Source of the DNA: Streptomyces sp. MUM 2J
GTDB taxonomy: Bacteria; Actinomycetota; Actinomycetes; Streptomycetales; Streptomycetaceae
Assembly (NCBI RefSeq): GCF_022414535.1
Contig: NZ_JADWYM010000016.1
Coordinates: 62,001 to 126,000, forward strand
Direction of reading: 5' to 3'
Length of the DNA: 64,000 nucleotides
The notes below the pieces were generated by a model, which did not search any database, was not told the origin of the DNA, and saw only the letters and a program-made list of their open reading frames with translations. Within the stretch, counting starts at the first letter, position 1; each line of letters opens with the position of its first letter. The position numbers and the translations under genes were made by a program. Below are positions 1-10,356 of this stretch, piece by piece.

Positions 1-1184
1 TACGCGCGCCCGGACGGGTCCGGGACGATGTTGAAGAACAGGTCGAACTTCGCGGTGCCGGTCCCCGCCGGGACGGGGGTGACCCGCAGGTCCGGCATCT
101 CGATCTCCGACCACGCGAACTGCCAGGCCAGCATGACCTGGAACAGCGGCTGGTAGGCGGTGGTCCGGTCCGGATCGAGCAGTTCCACCAGATGCTCGAA
201 CGGAACGTCCTGGTTGTCGTACGCGGCAAGGGCCCGGTCCCGCACCTGCTCCAGCAGATCGCCGAACGACGGGTTCCCCGACAGGTCGACGCGCAGAACC
301 CAGGTGTTGGCGAAGAAGCCGATCAGGTCCTCGAGTTGCTCGTCGGGGCGCCCCTCGATCGGGCTGCCGATCGAGAGGTCGTTGCCGGCGCCGAGGTGGT
401 GCAGGAGTACCGCGAGCACGGCCTGGGCGACCATCGGCGCCGTGGCGCCACGGTCCGCGGCCAGCTTCCCGATGCCCGCGACCAGTGCCGGTTCCAGCTC
501 GAAGTCGACATGGCCGCCACGGTGGCCTGGCGACGTCGGCCGCGGCCGGTCCAGCGGCAACTGCGTCGGCTGCGGCACCTCGGCCAGTTCCCGTCGCCAG
601 TACTCCAGTTGCTCGGCGGCGACGCTGCCCGGATCCTTCTCGTCGCCCAGCATCCGCCGTTGCCACACCGTGTAGTCCTTGTACTGCACCGCAAGCGGCT
701 CCCACTCCGGGGCGTGGCCCTCCCTCCGAGCGGTGTAGGCCGACAGCAGATCCCGCGTGAACGGCGCCATCGACGCCCCGTCCGCGGCGACGTGGTGGAG
801 CACGAACACCAGCACGTGCTCCTGCGGGGAGACGCGGAAGACGGTGGTCCGCAAGGGCAGGTCCGTGTCCAGCGCGAACCCCGCTCGCACGACCTCGCGC
901 ATCGCGTCGTCCAGTGCGTCCGCGGCCACGTCGACGACGCGGAACGGGACGACCGCCTCCTGCGGGGGCAGGATGCTCTGCTCCGGTGTGCCGTCCTCGT
1001 TCTCGACGAGCAGGGTGCGCAGGCTCTCGTGCCGGGTCACGACGTCGGTCAGCGCCGCGGCCAGGGCCGTCGTGTCCAGCGGTCCGTCCAGGCGCAGCAC
1101 GAACGGGATGTTGTACGTCGCGGACGGCCCTTCCAGACGGTGAAGGAACCACAGCCGGCGCTGGGCGAAGGACAACGGGATCAT
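1..1184 (-). CDS. NRPS, N-terminal condensation domain (gene runs off left edge)
   Basis: About 394 N-terminal residues of a synthetase whose remainder lies beyond base 1. The ATG at 1184 is four bases after the stop of the preceding NRPS gene, and a GAGGAG ribosome site lies in that gene's last codons, so the two are translationally coupled. The protein opens with MIPLSFAQRRLWF, the start of a condensation (C) domain, and has the active-site motif HHVAADG near residue 130 and the C-domain motif DNQDVPF further on. Only the C domain is inside the window. It should accept the chain from the last carrier domain of the neighbouring synthetase. The start is nearly the same as that of the neighbour's first C domain, suggesting duplication or recombination. 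What follows the C domain cannot be seen. Confidence 0.93.
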   Translation of the reverse strand, partial: MIPLSFAQRRLWFLHRLEGPSATYNIPFVLRLDGPLDTTALAAALTDVVTRHESLRTLLVENEDGTPEQSILPPQEAVVPFRVVDVAADALDDAMREVVRAGFALDTDLPLRTTVFRVSPQEHVLVFVLHHVAADGASMAPFTRDLLSAYTARREGHAPEWEPLAVQYKDYTVWQRRMLGDEKDPGSVAAEQLEYWRRELAEVPQPTQLPLDRPRPTSPGHRGGHVDFELEPALVAGIGKLAADRGATAPMVAQAVLAVLLHHLGAGNDLSIGSPIEGRPDEQLEDLIGFFANTWVLRVDLSGNPSFGDLLEQVRDRALAAYDNQDVPFEHLVELLDPDRTTAYQPLFQVMLAWQFAWSEIEMPDLRVTPVPAGTGTAKFDLFFNIVPDPSGRA

Positions 1185-1188
1185 CGTG

Positions 1189-4100
1189 CTACTCCTCAAC
1201 GTTCATCTGTCGCAGCTTGAGGCGGTTCGACCTGCCGGACTTCCCGATCCGGGCCGCCAACTCGGTGACGGTCCGATGGCGGAACACCGTCGTGACCTTC
1301 ACGTCGACACCGAGCTCGTTACGCAGGCGACCGACCAGCCGGGTCGCCAGCAGCGAATGCCCGCCGTTGTCGAAGAAGTCCGCGTCGACGCCGACCTCCT
1401 CCATCCCCAGCAGCTCGGCGAAGAGCCGGCAGAGGACTTCCTCGTTGTGATCGCGCGGCCCCCGCCCGGTCGCGGCCTCGGTGCGGTCCGGCGCGGGGAG
1501 CGCGCCACGGTCGAGCTTCCCGCTGGGTGTCCGGGGGAAGTGGGCGAGCGGCACGATCGCCGAGGGGACCATGTACTCCGGCAGATGCTCGCGAGTCAGC
1601 TCCGTCAGGGCCGTGATGTCCAGCTCGGCCGGATCCTTCGTACCGTTGCCCGGCACCACGTACGCGACCAGCCGGTGGTCATCGGCGCGGTCCTCCCGCG
1701 CCACGGCCACCGCGTCGTCGACATCGGGGTGCGAGGTCAGTACGTGCTCGATCTCGCCGAGTTCGATGCGGAACCCGCGGATCTTGACCTGGAAGTCGGA
1801 GCGGCCGATGTACTCGACCTGACCGTCCCGGTTCCATCGCACGACGTCGCCGGTGCGGTACATCCTGGAACCCGGCTCGCCGAAGGGGCAGGCGACGAAG
1901 CGGTTCGCGGTCAGCCCGGTCTGCCCGAGATAGCCCCTGGCCAGCTGGACGCCGGCGAGGTACAGCTCACCGGTGCCCCCGGGCGGGACCGGGGCCAGCG
2001 CCGGGTCCAGCACGTAGACCCGGGTGTTCCAGATCGGCGTGCCGATCGGCAACCGGTCCGCACCGGGAACGTGCCGGCAGGCCGTGACCTCGACCGACGC
2101 CTCGGTGGGCCCGTAGAGGTTGTTCGCGGTGCAGCCGGGCAGCAGTTCGACGAACCTGTCGGCCAGCGCGGCCGGGAACGCCTCGCCCGCGACCTCGATC
2201 CAGCGCAGGCTGGTGCAACCGCGCGCCGAGGGCTCGGCGACGAACGCCTCCAGCAGGGACGGTACGAAGTCCGCACCGGTCACCCTCTCTCGCCGTACCA
2301 GTTCGGCCAGGTAGGCCGGGTCCCGGCGGCCGTCCCGGCGCGCGATGACCACAGCGGCCCCGACCTGGAGCGGCGCGAACAGCTCCGGCACCGACACGTC
2401 GAAGCTCGCCGTCGTGCTCAGCAGCACCCGGTCCTCGACACCGACGTCGAAGTGCGCCAGACCCCATCTGAGCCGGTTCATGATCGCCCGGTGTGCGACC
2501 GGCACACCCTTCGGACCACCGGTGGAACCCGAGGTGAAGATGGCGTACGCGGCATTGTCCGGCGACAGCTTCCGCTCCGGGTTCGTCTCGGGGTACGCGG
2601 AGACGTCGGGAAGCTCTTCGTCGAGCACCAGCAGCGGTCCGGCCCCCTGAAGCACATGTCGTGCCCGGTCCTCCGGCAACCCGGGGTCCACCGGCACATA
2701 GGCCGCACCTGCCTTGACCACCGCGTAGATCGCCACCATCAGATCCACGGACCGGGGGATCCTCACAGCGACCAACCGTTCGGGGCCCGCGCCCCGCTCG
2801 ACCAGCCAGTGCGCCAGCCGGTTCGCCCGCCGGTTGAACTCCCCGTAGGTCAGCTTCTCCCGCTCGCCGATCAGCGCCACACGGTCCGGGGTCCGTGCCA
2901 CCTGCGCCTCGAAGGCACCCGGCAGGGTGTCCACGGCCACCGGATGCACCGTGTCGTTGATCCGGTCCACCAGCCACTCCCGCTCCTCCTCTGCCAGCAC
3001 CTCGACGGCACCGACGGGCACGTGCGGGTCCTGGAGCAACTGGTCCAGGACCCGCACGAGCCGGGCGGCGATCGCCTCGGCCGCGACGCGGTCGAGGAGG
3101 TTGGTCCGATGGTCGAGGGAGAGCCGCAGGTAGGGGTCGGAGGCGTTGAGGGTGAGCGGGTAGTGCGAGCCCGCGAAGGGACGGATGGCGTCGATCGTGA
3201 AACCCGCCGAGGCGTTCGCGTCGACGATGCCCTCGCGGTCGACCGGGTAGTTCTCGAACACGACGATCGTGTCGAACAGGACGGGCAGCCCGGCGTCCCG
3301 CTGGATGTCGGCCAGACCGTAGTAGTGGTGGTCGAGCAGGGTGATCTGCCGGTTCTGCAGATCGGTGATGACGTCGCTCACGCGGTGGTCCGGCCGGCAC
3401 AGCGCCCTGGTCGGCGAGGTGCTGATGAACAGGCCGACCATTTCGTCCGAGCCGGTCAGGTCCGCCGGCCGGCCGTTGACGGCGGCGCCGAAGACCACGT
3501 CGTGCTGCCCGGTCAGCTTCGAGAGCAGGATCGCCCACGCGCCTTGCAGCAGCGTGTTCAGCGTGACCCCGAGTTCGGCGGCCCGCCCGGCGAGTTCCCG
3601 CCCCTTGTCGACCGACAGCGGTACCTCGACCCGTCCGAGGGAGGAAGCCTCTCCGGTGAGCGGCATGTCCGCGGTCACGCGGGTCGGCTCGTCGAATCCG
3701 TCGAGCTCGGCCTTCCACCGGGCAGCCGACGCGTCCCGGTCCTGGCGGGACAGCCAGGACAGGTAGTCGCCGTAGCTGCGGACCGGAGCGAGCTCGGCGG
3801 ACCCGGCGTACAGCCGGATCAGGTCCGTGATCACCAAAGGCGACGACCAGCCGTCGAACAGGGTGTGGTGCGCCGCGAGAACGAGCTTCGCCCGCTGCGG
3901 CCCGCAGGTGAGCAGGGTCAGGCGGAGCAACGGCGGCCGGACGGGGTCGAACCGGTCGGCCCGGTCGGCGGCGAGGGCCCTGTCGAGCGCCGCGTCCTGC
4001 TCGGCCTCGCTCCGACCGGTCAGATCGATGTGCCGCCAGGGCAGGGCGACGTACTCCGCCACGACCTGCGCCGGTTCGCCGTCGGCCGTGGTGACGAAAG

Positions 4101-7100
4101 CGGAGCGCAGGTTCGGATACCGCTCGAGCAGCGCCTGGCCGGCCGCCCGCATGCGCGCCGGGTCCACGTGCCCGGACAGGTGCAGGACGAACTGCATGTG
4201 GTACACGTCGAAGCTGCCGTCGGCGAGCGCCGCCTGGAACTGGATGCCCAGCTGCCCCGGGGCCTGCGGCCACACCTCGACCAGCCGGCCGTAGCGCTCC
4301 TCCCAGGTCTCGATGTCGTCCTGCCGCACCGGGACCAGCGGTGCGTCCGAGGGCGTGAGCCCGCCGATCCGCGGGCGAACGGCGTACGCGGCCATGCCGT
4401 GCAGCACCTCGACCCACAGCTCGGCCAGTTCGGTGGTCCGCTCGCGGGACAGCACCCCGGTGGGGAACCTGAAGGTGGCCTGCAGTTGCGTGCCGTCGGC
4501 GGTGTCGGTGGCGACCGAGCTGACCTCCAGGGCGGACAGCGCGGGCAGGTCCGGGTCGGGCTCCGCGATCAGCTCGGCGGACCAGGACGCCGGTCCCCAC
4601 CCCTGTGCGCGCAGGGCCTCGGGCACGTCGGCGGCGGAGATCCGGCCGAGGTAGTTGAACCCGATCTGCGGCTCCGGGTGGTCGGCGAGTTGCCCGGCGG
4701 TCTCCGGGTTCAGGTAGCGCAGCAGCCCGTACCCCAGGCCCTTGTCCGGGACCTGACGCAGTTGTTCCTTGACCCGCTTGATCGCCGTCCCGGCGGCGGG
4801 ACCGCCTGCCAGCACATCGGCCGGGTCCACGCCCCGCACGTCGACCCGTACCGGGTACATGCTGGTGAACCATCCGACGGTCCGGGAGAGGTCGGCCCCG
4901 GGGACGACGTCCTCCTCGCGGCCGTGTCCCTCCATCCTGACCAGGGTGGAGCGGTCCGCACCGCGCCACCGGTTCACCGCCAGCGCGAGCGCGGCGAGAA
5001 GCACGTCGGTCCCGGTGGCCCGGAACGCCGCGGGGAGTTCGGTCAGCACCGCCGCAGTGACCTCGGCGGGCAGTTGTACCCGCACGGTGTCGAGTGTGGA
5101 CCACACATCCACCGCCGGGTCGAGGGCCCGCGTACCCAGCAGGGGGTCGGGCGACTCGAGCAGGTCCCGCCAGTACGCCAGTTCCGCTTCCCGCTCCTCG
5201 CTGAGCGCCTCGTTCCGAAGCGCCGACGCCCAGCGGCGGGCCGACGTGCCCACCGCGGGCAGCTCGGGCTCCTCGCCCGAACGGACCTGCTGCCACGCCT
5301 CGGCGAGGTCCGACATCAGGATGCGCCAGGAGACACCGTCCACCACCAGGTGGTGCAGCACCACGAGCAGCCGGCCCTCGCCCGACGGCGCGGCGAACCA
5401 GACGAAGTCCGCCAGGGTCCCGGCTTCCGGGTCGAGCCGGCCGACCGCGTCATCCAGTTCCGCCCTGGCCGCCCGAAGCGAGGACGGCTCGTCCCACCGG
5501 CCGTCGCAGTCGACCCGGCGGATGAGGCCCGCCGCCCGCACGGTGCCCGCCTCGCGCGCCTCCAGTGCCGCGGCAGGCACCGTTCGCCCGTCAGGGAGCG
5601 GCGTCCGGTGCGTGCTCCCGGCGTGCCGGCCGGAAGTCCTCGTACTGGGCGTACTCGGGCTTTCGGCCGGTGCGGCGGGAGTGCGTGCCGGGCGCCGCGA
5701 CGGGGCGGACGTCGCCTGTTGCGGCACTGGGCAGGGTTCGTCGCCGCGCACCAGCCGCGCGCGCAGGAGGTCGTGCCGGTCGAGTACGGCGTCCAGCGTC
5801 GCGGCAAGGCCGTCCGCGCTGATTCCGGCGGGCAGTTCGAGGACCATCGACATGGCGAACCGGTCCGTCCCACCACCGCGCCCGAACACCTGTCGCGCCA
5901 CCGGTTGCAGCGGCATCGGCCCGACGCCGCCGCGCTCGTCCTCCGCGAGCAAGGGCAACCGGTCCCGGCGCTCGGTGGCCACCTCGGCCAGCCGGGCCGC
6001 CGTGCGGCACTCGAAGATCTCCCGCGTGGTGAGTTCCACACCCCGGGCCCTGGCCCGGGCCACCGCCTGGATCGACCGCAGGCTGTCCCCGCCCATCGCG
6101 AAGAAGTCGTCGTCGACGCCGACCCGGTCCACACCGAGCACGTCCGCGTACGCGGCTGCGATGATCTTCTCGGCCTCGGTGCGGGGCTCCCGGTAGACCT
6201 CGCCGAGGAACTCCGGTTCGGGCAGGGCCGGGCGATCCAGCTTGCCGGTCGGCCCGAACGGCAGCCGGCCGAGGGTCACGAAGGCCGACGGCACCATGTA
6301 GTCCGGCAGCCGTGCCGCGACGAACCTGCGCAGCTCGGCGGAGGAGGCGCCGGCCAGCACATCCACGTCGCCGATACCGCCGAGGCCGTCGTCGCCGACG
6401 GCCCCCTCGCCGGTATGCACCACGTAGGCGACGAGTTGCCTTCCGCCCGGGGGCGTCTCCCGGCTGATCACCACGGCCTCGCTGATCCCGGGGTGCTGTG
6501 TGATCGCAGCCTCGACCTCGGCCGTCTCGATGCGGAAGCCGCGCACCTTCACCTGGCCGTCTCCGCGGCCGACGCACTCCAGCTGCCCCTGCGCGTTCCA
6601 GCGGGCCAGGTCGCCCGTGCGGTACATCCGCTCGCCGGCGGGGCCGAACGGGCTGGCGACATAGCGCTCGGCGGTCAGTCCGGGGCGGCCGTGGTACCCG
6701 CGGCCCAGGCAGGTCCCGGCCACGTACAGCTCGCCGATCACGCCCTGCGGCACCAGGGCGAGTCCCGGACCGAGGACGTAGGCACGCATGTTCCCCAGCG
6801 GGGTGCCGATGGGGGCGACGTCGCCCCCGGGCCACTCCTCGGACGCCGCCAGGGAGAACGTGGTGGCGTAGAAACTCTCGCTCTGCCCGTAGCAGTTCAC
6901 GATCTGAACGCCGGGAAGGGCCTCGCGCACCTTCCGCACCAGCCGGCCCGGGAGCACGTCGCCCGCCAGCACGACCGTGCGCACGTCGGGCACCTTCTCC
7001 AGGTGGCCCACCAGTTCCCCGAGCACCGAGGGGACCCCGCTGACCACGTGTCCGTCCCAGCCGTTCCGCTCGCCGAGCGCCAGCGCGTTCTCCACCACCT

Positions 7101-9126
7101 CGGCCGTGCCGCCGGTGGTCAGGGTGGTCAGCAGCTCGAAGACCGAGACGTCGAAGTTGACCGAGGTGCCGGCCAGCATCCGCCACCGGGGCGGCGCGTC
7201 GAGGACGCGCACCAGTTCCCGCACGCCGTCCACCACGCCCCGGTGGGTGATGGTCGCGCCCTTCGGCTTGCCCGTGGAACCGGAGGTGTACATCACGTAC
7301 GCCGGGTTGTCCGGGCCGAGCGGCGAGACCCGGCCGGCGTTGTCCGGCGCCCCCGCGGGTACGTCCCACTCCGCGCGACGGTCGAGGTCGACCCAGGCGA
7401 TGCCGCCGTGCGGCAGGTCCTGCCACGTCGCGGTGTCGGTGACCGCGAACCCCGGGGCGGCTTCGGACAGCACGGTCTCCGCTCGCCCACTGAGGTACTG
7501 CGGGTCCAACGGCACGTATCCGGCACCGGACTTGAGAATCCCGAGCAGACCCACCACCAGAGCCTCCGTGCGCGGCAGCGCGAGGACCACCAGGTCCTCC
7601 GGGCCGGCCCCGCGCCGGACGAGTTCCCACGCGAGGCTGTTCGCCCGGTCGTCGAGCTCCCGGTAGGTCAGCGTCCGGCCGTCGCACACGATCGCCGGGG
7701 CGTCGGGCGTCTCGGCCACCTGCCTCTCGAACAGTTCGGGGACCGTCAGCCCGGACCCCGCCGCGGCACTGCCGTCGAACCGGGTGAGCAGCAGGTGCCG
7801 CTCGGCCGCGTCGAGCACGTCGACGGTGCCGACGGCGCGCTCCGGGTCGGCCACGAGCCGGCCCAGCACGCGGACGAACCGCTGTGCGACGCCCTCGGCC
7901 GTGTCCCGGTCGAACAGGCTGGCGGCGTACTCCAGACGGCATCGCGCCCCGCCCGAGCCGTCCGGGAGCAGGTCGAAGAACAGGTCGAACTTGGCCGTCC
8001 GGGTCTCGAGTCTCTCGGCCCGGACACCGAGGCCGGGGAGTGCGAGATCCGGCACGGGCGGCTGCCAGGAGAGCATGACCTGGAAGAACGGGTTGTAGGC
8101 GGTGGAACGGTCCGGATTGAGCAGTTCCACCAGCCGCTCGAACGGCATGTCCTGGTTGTCGTACGCGGCCAGGGACCTGTCCCGCACCCGCTGGAGCACC
8201 CGGCGGAAGGCCGGGTTCCCGGACAGGTCGACGCGCAGCACCCAGGTGTTGACGAAGAACCCTACGAGGTCCCGCAGTTCCTCGTCGGTGCGGTCCGTGA
8301 TCGGCACACCGATGGGCACGTCGTCGCCGCACCCCAGGTGGTGCAGGAGCACCGCCAGCGCCGAGTGCATGACCATCGACACCGTGACGTCCAGCTCCGT
8401 GGCCAGCTTCTCCACGGCCCCGAGGAGGCCGGGATCGATCGAGAACCGGACCCGGTCGCCGTCGGTGCTCATCGCCCTCGGGCGCGGGCGGTCCGTCGGC
8501 AGGGCCAGCGGCTGCGGCAGGTCGGCCAGAGCCTCGCGCCAGTAGGCCAGTTGCCGGGACGACAGGCTGAGCGGATCGGACTCGTCGCCGAGCACGTCCA
8601 GCTGCCACAGTGTGTAGTCCGCGTACTGCACCGGGAGCGGGTCCCACGCCGGGCTCGTCCCCTCGGCGCGGGCCGCGTAGGCGGTGGCGAGATCGCGGAA
8701 CAGCGGCCCGAAGGACTCCCCGTCCACCGCGATGTGGTGCGCTACGACCACCAGGGTGTGGTCCCGTGCTGCGCACCTCACCAGCCTGACGCGGATCGGC
8801 ACGTCGCGGGCCAGGTCGAAGGTCCCGGTGGCCACCTCGTCGACCGCCGCCGCCCGCTCCTCCTCCGCGACCTCCACGACCGGCAGCTCGAACGGCCGCT
8901 CCCCGGACGCCAGCACTCTCTGGTGCGGGACGCCGTCATCGTCCTCGACGATCACCGTGCGGAGGACCTCGTGCCTGTCGATGACGTCGCCGACCGCCGC
9001 CTGCAGCGCACCCGCGTTCAGCTCACCGGTCAGCCGCAGGGCGAAAGCGCCGTTGTAGGTCGGCGAAGGGCCTTCGAACCGGTCCACGAACCACAGCCGG
9101 CGCTGCGCGAACGACAACGGGATCAT
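1189..9126 (-). CDS. Non-ribosomal peptide synthetase, C-A-T-E-C-A-T (two modules)
   Basis: A 2645-residue assembly-line enzyme. Domains in order (rough residues): condensation 1-430 (HHIAVDG); adenylation 455-960 (TSGSTGKPKG); carrier ~1010 (MGGDSLRS); epimerization 1060-1575 (HHLVVDGVSW, NYLGR); condensation 1615-2050 (HHTLFDG); adenylation 2065-2530 (TSGSTGGPKG); carrier ~2570 (NGGHSLLA). The E domain predicts a D-configured residue from module 1. By eye the pocket residues read D-V-F-S-V-A-C-Y-A for A1 and D-V-P-D-E-A-L-V-E for A2; I cannot assign substrates. The start chosen is the ATG at 9126 (GGAGA six bases upstream), giving MIPLSFAQRRLWF as in the next gene, rather than the ATG 42 bases further upstream. 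Residues ~1133-1187 in the E domain are encoded by a fold-back mobile element read in frame. Confidence 0.93.
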   Translation of the reverse strand: MIPLSFAQRRLWFVDRFEGPSPTYNGAFALRLTGELNAGALQAAVGDVIDRHEVLRTVIVEDDDGVPHQRVLASGERPFELPVVEVAEEERAAAVDEVATGTFDLARDVPIRVRLVRCAARDHTLVVVAHHIAVDGESFGPLFRDLATAYAARAEGTSPAWDPLPVQYADYTLWQLDVLGDESDPLSLSSRQLAYWREALADLPQPLALPTDRPRPRAMSTDGDRVRFSIDPGLLGAVEKLATELDVTVSMVMHSALAVLLHHLGCGDDVPIGVPITDRTDEELRDLVGFFVNTWVLRVDLSGNPAFRRVLQRVRDRSLAAYDNQDMPFERLVELLNPDRSTAYNPFFQVMLSWQPPVPDLALPGLGVRAERLETRTAKFDLFFDLLPDGSGGARCRLEYAASLFDRDTAEGVAQRFVRVLGRLVADPERAVGTVDVLDAAERHLLLTRFDGSAAAGSGLTVPELFERQVAETPDAPAIVCDGRTLTYRELDDRANSLAWELVRRGAGPEDLVVLALPRTEALVVGLLGILKSGAGYVPLDPQYLSGRAETVLSEAAPGFAVTDTATWQDLPHGGIAWVDLDRRAEWDVPAGAPDNAGRVSPLGPDNPAYVMYTSGSTGKPKGATITHRGVVDGVRELVRVLDAPPRWRMLAGTSVNFDVSVFELLTTLTTGGTAEVVENALALGERNGWDGHVVSGVPSVLGELVGHLEKVPDVRTVVLAGDVLPGRLVRKVREALPGVQIVNCYGQSESFYATTFSLAASEEWPGGDVAPIGTPLGNMRAYVLGPGLALVPQGVIGELYVAGTCLGRGYHGRPGLTAERYVASPFGPAGERMYRTGDLARWNAQGQLECVGRGDGQVKVRGFRIETAEVEAAITQHPGISEAVVISRETPPGGRQLVAYVVHTGEGAVGDDGLGGIGDVDVLAGASSAELRRFVAARLPDYMVPSAFVTLGRLPFGPTGKLDRPALPEPEFLGEVYREPRTEAEKIIAAAYADVLGVDRVGVDDDFFAMGGDSLRSIQAVARARARGVELTTREIFECRTAARLAEVATERRDRLPLLAEDERGGVGPMPLQPVARQVFGRGGGTDRFAMSMVLELPAGISADGLAATLDAVLDRHDLLRARLVRGDEPCPVPQQATSAPSRRPARTPAAPAESPSTPSTRTSGRHAGSTHRTPLPDGRTVPAAALEAREAGTVRAAGLIRRVDCDGRWDEPSSLRAARAELDDAVGRLDPEAGTLADFVWFAAPSGEGRLLVVLHHLVVDGVSWRILMSDLAEAWQQVRSGEEPELPAVGTSARRWASALRNEALSEEREAELAYWRDLLESPDPLLGTRALDPAVDVWSTLDTVRVQLPAEVTAAVLTELPAAFRATGTDVLLAALALAVNRWRGADRSTLVRMEGHGREEDVVPGADLSRTVGWFTSMYPVRVDVRGVDPADVLAGGPAAGTAIKRVKEQLRQVPDKGLGYGLLRYLNPETAGQLADHPEPQIGFNYLGRISAADVPEALRAQGWGPASWSAELIAEPDPDLPALSALEVSSVATDTADGTQLQATFRFPTGVLSRERTTELAELWVEVLHGMAAYAVRPRIGGLTPSDAPLVPVRQDDIETWEERYGRLVEVWPQAPGQLGIQFQAALADGSFDVYHMQFVLHLSGHVDPARMRAAGQALLERYPNLRSAFVTTADGEPAQVVAEYVALPWRHIDLTGRSEAEQDAALDRALAADRADRFDPVRPPLLRLTLLTCGPQRAKLVLAAHHTLFDGWSSPLVITDLIRLYAGSAELAPVRSYGDYLSWLSRQDRDASAARWKAELDGFDEPTRVTADMPLTGEASSLGRVEVPLSVDKGRELAGRAAELGVTLNTLLQGAWAILLSKLTGQHDVVFGAAVNGRPADLTGSDEMVGLFISTSPTRALCRPDHRVSDVITDLQNRQITLLDHHYYGLADIQRDAGLPVLFDTIVVFENYPVDREGIVDANASAGFTIDAIRPFAGSHYPLTLNASDPYLRLSLDHRTNLLDRVAAEAIAARLVRVLDQLLQDPHVPVGAVEVLAEEEREWLVDRINDTVHPVAVDTLPGAFEAQVARTPDRVALIGEREKLTYGEFNRRANRLAHWLVERGAGPERLVAVRIPRSVDLMVAIYAVVKAGAAYVPVDPGLPEDRARHVLQGAGPLLVLDEELPDVSAYPETNPERKLSPDNAAYAIFTSGSTGGPKGVPVAHRAIMNRLRWGLAHFDVGVEDRVLLSTTASFDVSVPELFAPLQVGAAVVIARRDGRRDPAYLAELVRRERVTGADFVPSLLEAFVAEPSARGCTSLRWIEVAGEAFPAALADRFVELLPGCTANNLYGPTEASVEVTACRHVPGADRLPIGTPIWNTRVYVLDPALAPVPPGGTGELYLAGVQLARGYLGQTGLTANRFVACPFGEPGSRMYRTGDVVRWNRDGQVEYIGRSDFQVKIRGFRIELGEIEHVLTSHPDVDDAVAVAREDRADDHRLVAYVVPGNGTKDPAELDITALTELTREHLPEYMVPSAIVPLAHFPRTPSGKLDRGALPAPDRTEAATGRGPRDHNEEVLCRLFAELLGMEEVGVDADFFDNGGHSLLATRLVGRLRNELGVDVKVTTVFRHRTVTELAARIGKSGRSNRLKLRQMNVEE
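5566..5726. mobile_element. Fold-back MITE-like element, copy 1 (inside NRPS E-domain coding sequence)
   Basis: 161 bp core with terminal inverted repeats (TGCCGCGGCAGGC... and its complement). The two halves are largely inverted copies of each other, so the element can form one long hairpin of about 75 bp arms. It differs from copy 2 at only 2 of 163 aligned bases. It is flanked by CCAG (5562-5565) and CTGG (5727-5730), possibly decayed CTAG-type 4-bp target duplications. 161 + 4 = 165 bases, a whole number of codons, which explains why the NRPS frame survives. It encodes no transposase. Confidence 0.8.
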
Positions 9127-9168
9127 TGTTTCTCCAAATCGGCGGAACCACGAGGAGCGGGTCGTCAC

Positions 9169-10356
9169 TCAGCTCAGGTCGAGCAGGGTCAGGAGTTCGT
9201 CGTTGTAGAAGTCGTCGATGGAGCAGGCCCCCGACAGGGTCGAGAAGTACCGGTCGACGTGCTCCTGGTGACCGGCCAGCTTCCGCAGCATGTCGATGCG
9301 CCCCTGGGGCTTGAGCTCGGCCACGTTGAGCGCGCCCTGGTAGTGGCCGAGGGCTTCGCCGCTCAGGTCGTTCTCGTAGCGCCTCAGCGCCGTCCCGAGC
9401 CCGGCGTCGTCGTGCAGTCGCTCCCCGATGTGGCCGGTGAGCGACTGGGCCTGGACGAATGCTTCGGTGATGCCGCGGGCGGTGATGGAGTCCTTGTGGT
9501 TCACGGCGTCGCCGACCAGCACCCATCCGGGCCCGTAGGCCTTGCGGAAGTAGTTCTCCTGGTGTCCCGTGCCGTACAGCTGCTCCACTCGTTCGCCCGC
9601 CGACATCCGCTCGTACAGTCCGGGTGCGGTCGTGCGGAAGCTGTCGAGGTAGAAGGGTTCCGCTCCTTTGCGGACCTCGTGGTACTCGTCCTGCGGGAAG
9701 TAGGTCATGAGCAGCGTGAGGTCGTCGTTGGTGGGAATGACGCCGATCCAGCGCCCCGGCCGCTCGTACAGCTCGAAGTGCGACGGAACACCGGCCCAGT
9801 AGCTGTAGTAGGTGCAGGACACCCGCGGGTGTTCGATGACGTTCGGCGCACCGGCCCTGCGGGCCACCAGCGAGCGCATGCCGTCCGCGCCGACGACAAG
9901 GCGCGCCCGGTCCGTCGCCTCGGCGCCGCCGGGCGTCGTGTACCGCACGCCGACGACCCGGTCGTCCTCCCAGACCAGGTCCTTGACCGTGCAGCCCTCC
10001 CGGAACTCCGCACCGGCCGCCACGGCACCGTCGGCGAGGATCGGGTCGAGCACGAAGCGCCTCGGCGCGTACGTGTACCGCAGGCCGTCGACCGGCAGGG
10101 AGAAGCCTTCTATGCGGACACCGGGCCCCTCGTAGCTCTGGCGGGTGATCGGCCGGCAGCCGGCGTCGCGGAGCCTGCCGAGCAGCCCCCACCGATGGAG
10201 CAGCCCCATGCCCTGCATGTGGATGTAGTGCGAAGACAGCGTGTCCCGGGGGAACCGCGCTTTTTCCAGAAGCAGGACACGATACCCCTGCCGTGCGAAA
10301 AGCATGGCCGTCGGCGAACCCGCGCAACGGGCACCGATGACAATCACGTCGTACAT
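9169..10356 (-). CDS. FAD-dependent monooxygenase
   Basis: 395 residues. The N-terminal Rossmann motif (VIVIGARCAGSPTAML) binds FAD, and VLVGDAVNHKD near residue 280 is the second FAD motif of the aromatic-hydroxylase/geranylgeranyl-reductase superfamily. No signal peptide or membrane segment is seen. ATG at 10356 has AGAGAGG seven bases upstream. The gene lies between the free-standing carrier protein (191 bp away) and the large NRPS (42 bp away) on the same strand. The likely role is oxidation of the amino acid loaded on the carrier, or of the finished peptide. That is inferred from context; the exact reaction cannot be read from the sequence. Confidence 0.85.
   Translation of the reverse strand: MYDVIVIGARCAGSPTAMLFARQGYRVLLLEKARFPRDTLSSHYIHMQGMGLLHRWGLLGRLRDAGCRPITRQSYEGPGVRIEGFSLPVDGLRYTYAPRRFVLDPILADGAVAAGAEFREGCTVKDLVWEDDRVVGVRYTTPGGAEATDRARLVVGADGMRSLVARRAGAPNVIEHPRVSCTYYSYWAGVPSHFELYERPGRWIGVIPTNDDLTLLMTYFPQDEYHEVRKGAEPFYLDSFRTTAPGLYERMSAGERVEQLYGTGHQENYFRKAYGPGWVLVGDAVNHKDSITARGITEAFVQAQSLTGHIGERLHDDAGLGTALRRYENDLSGEALGHYQGALNVAELKPQGRIDMLRKLAGHQEHVDRYFSTLSGACSIDDFYNDELLTLLDLS

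Noticed and set aside
1540..8000. Naming substrates for the two A domains of the C-A-T-E-C-A-T synthetase
   Set aside because: Pocket residues read by eye do not match a code I know; naming an amino acid would be a guess.
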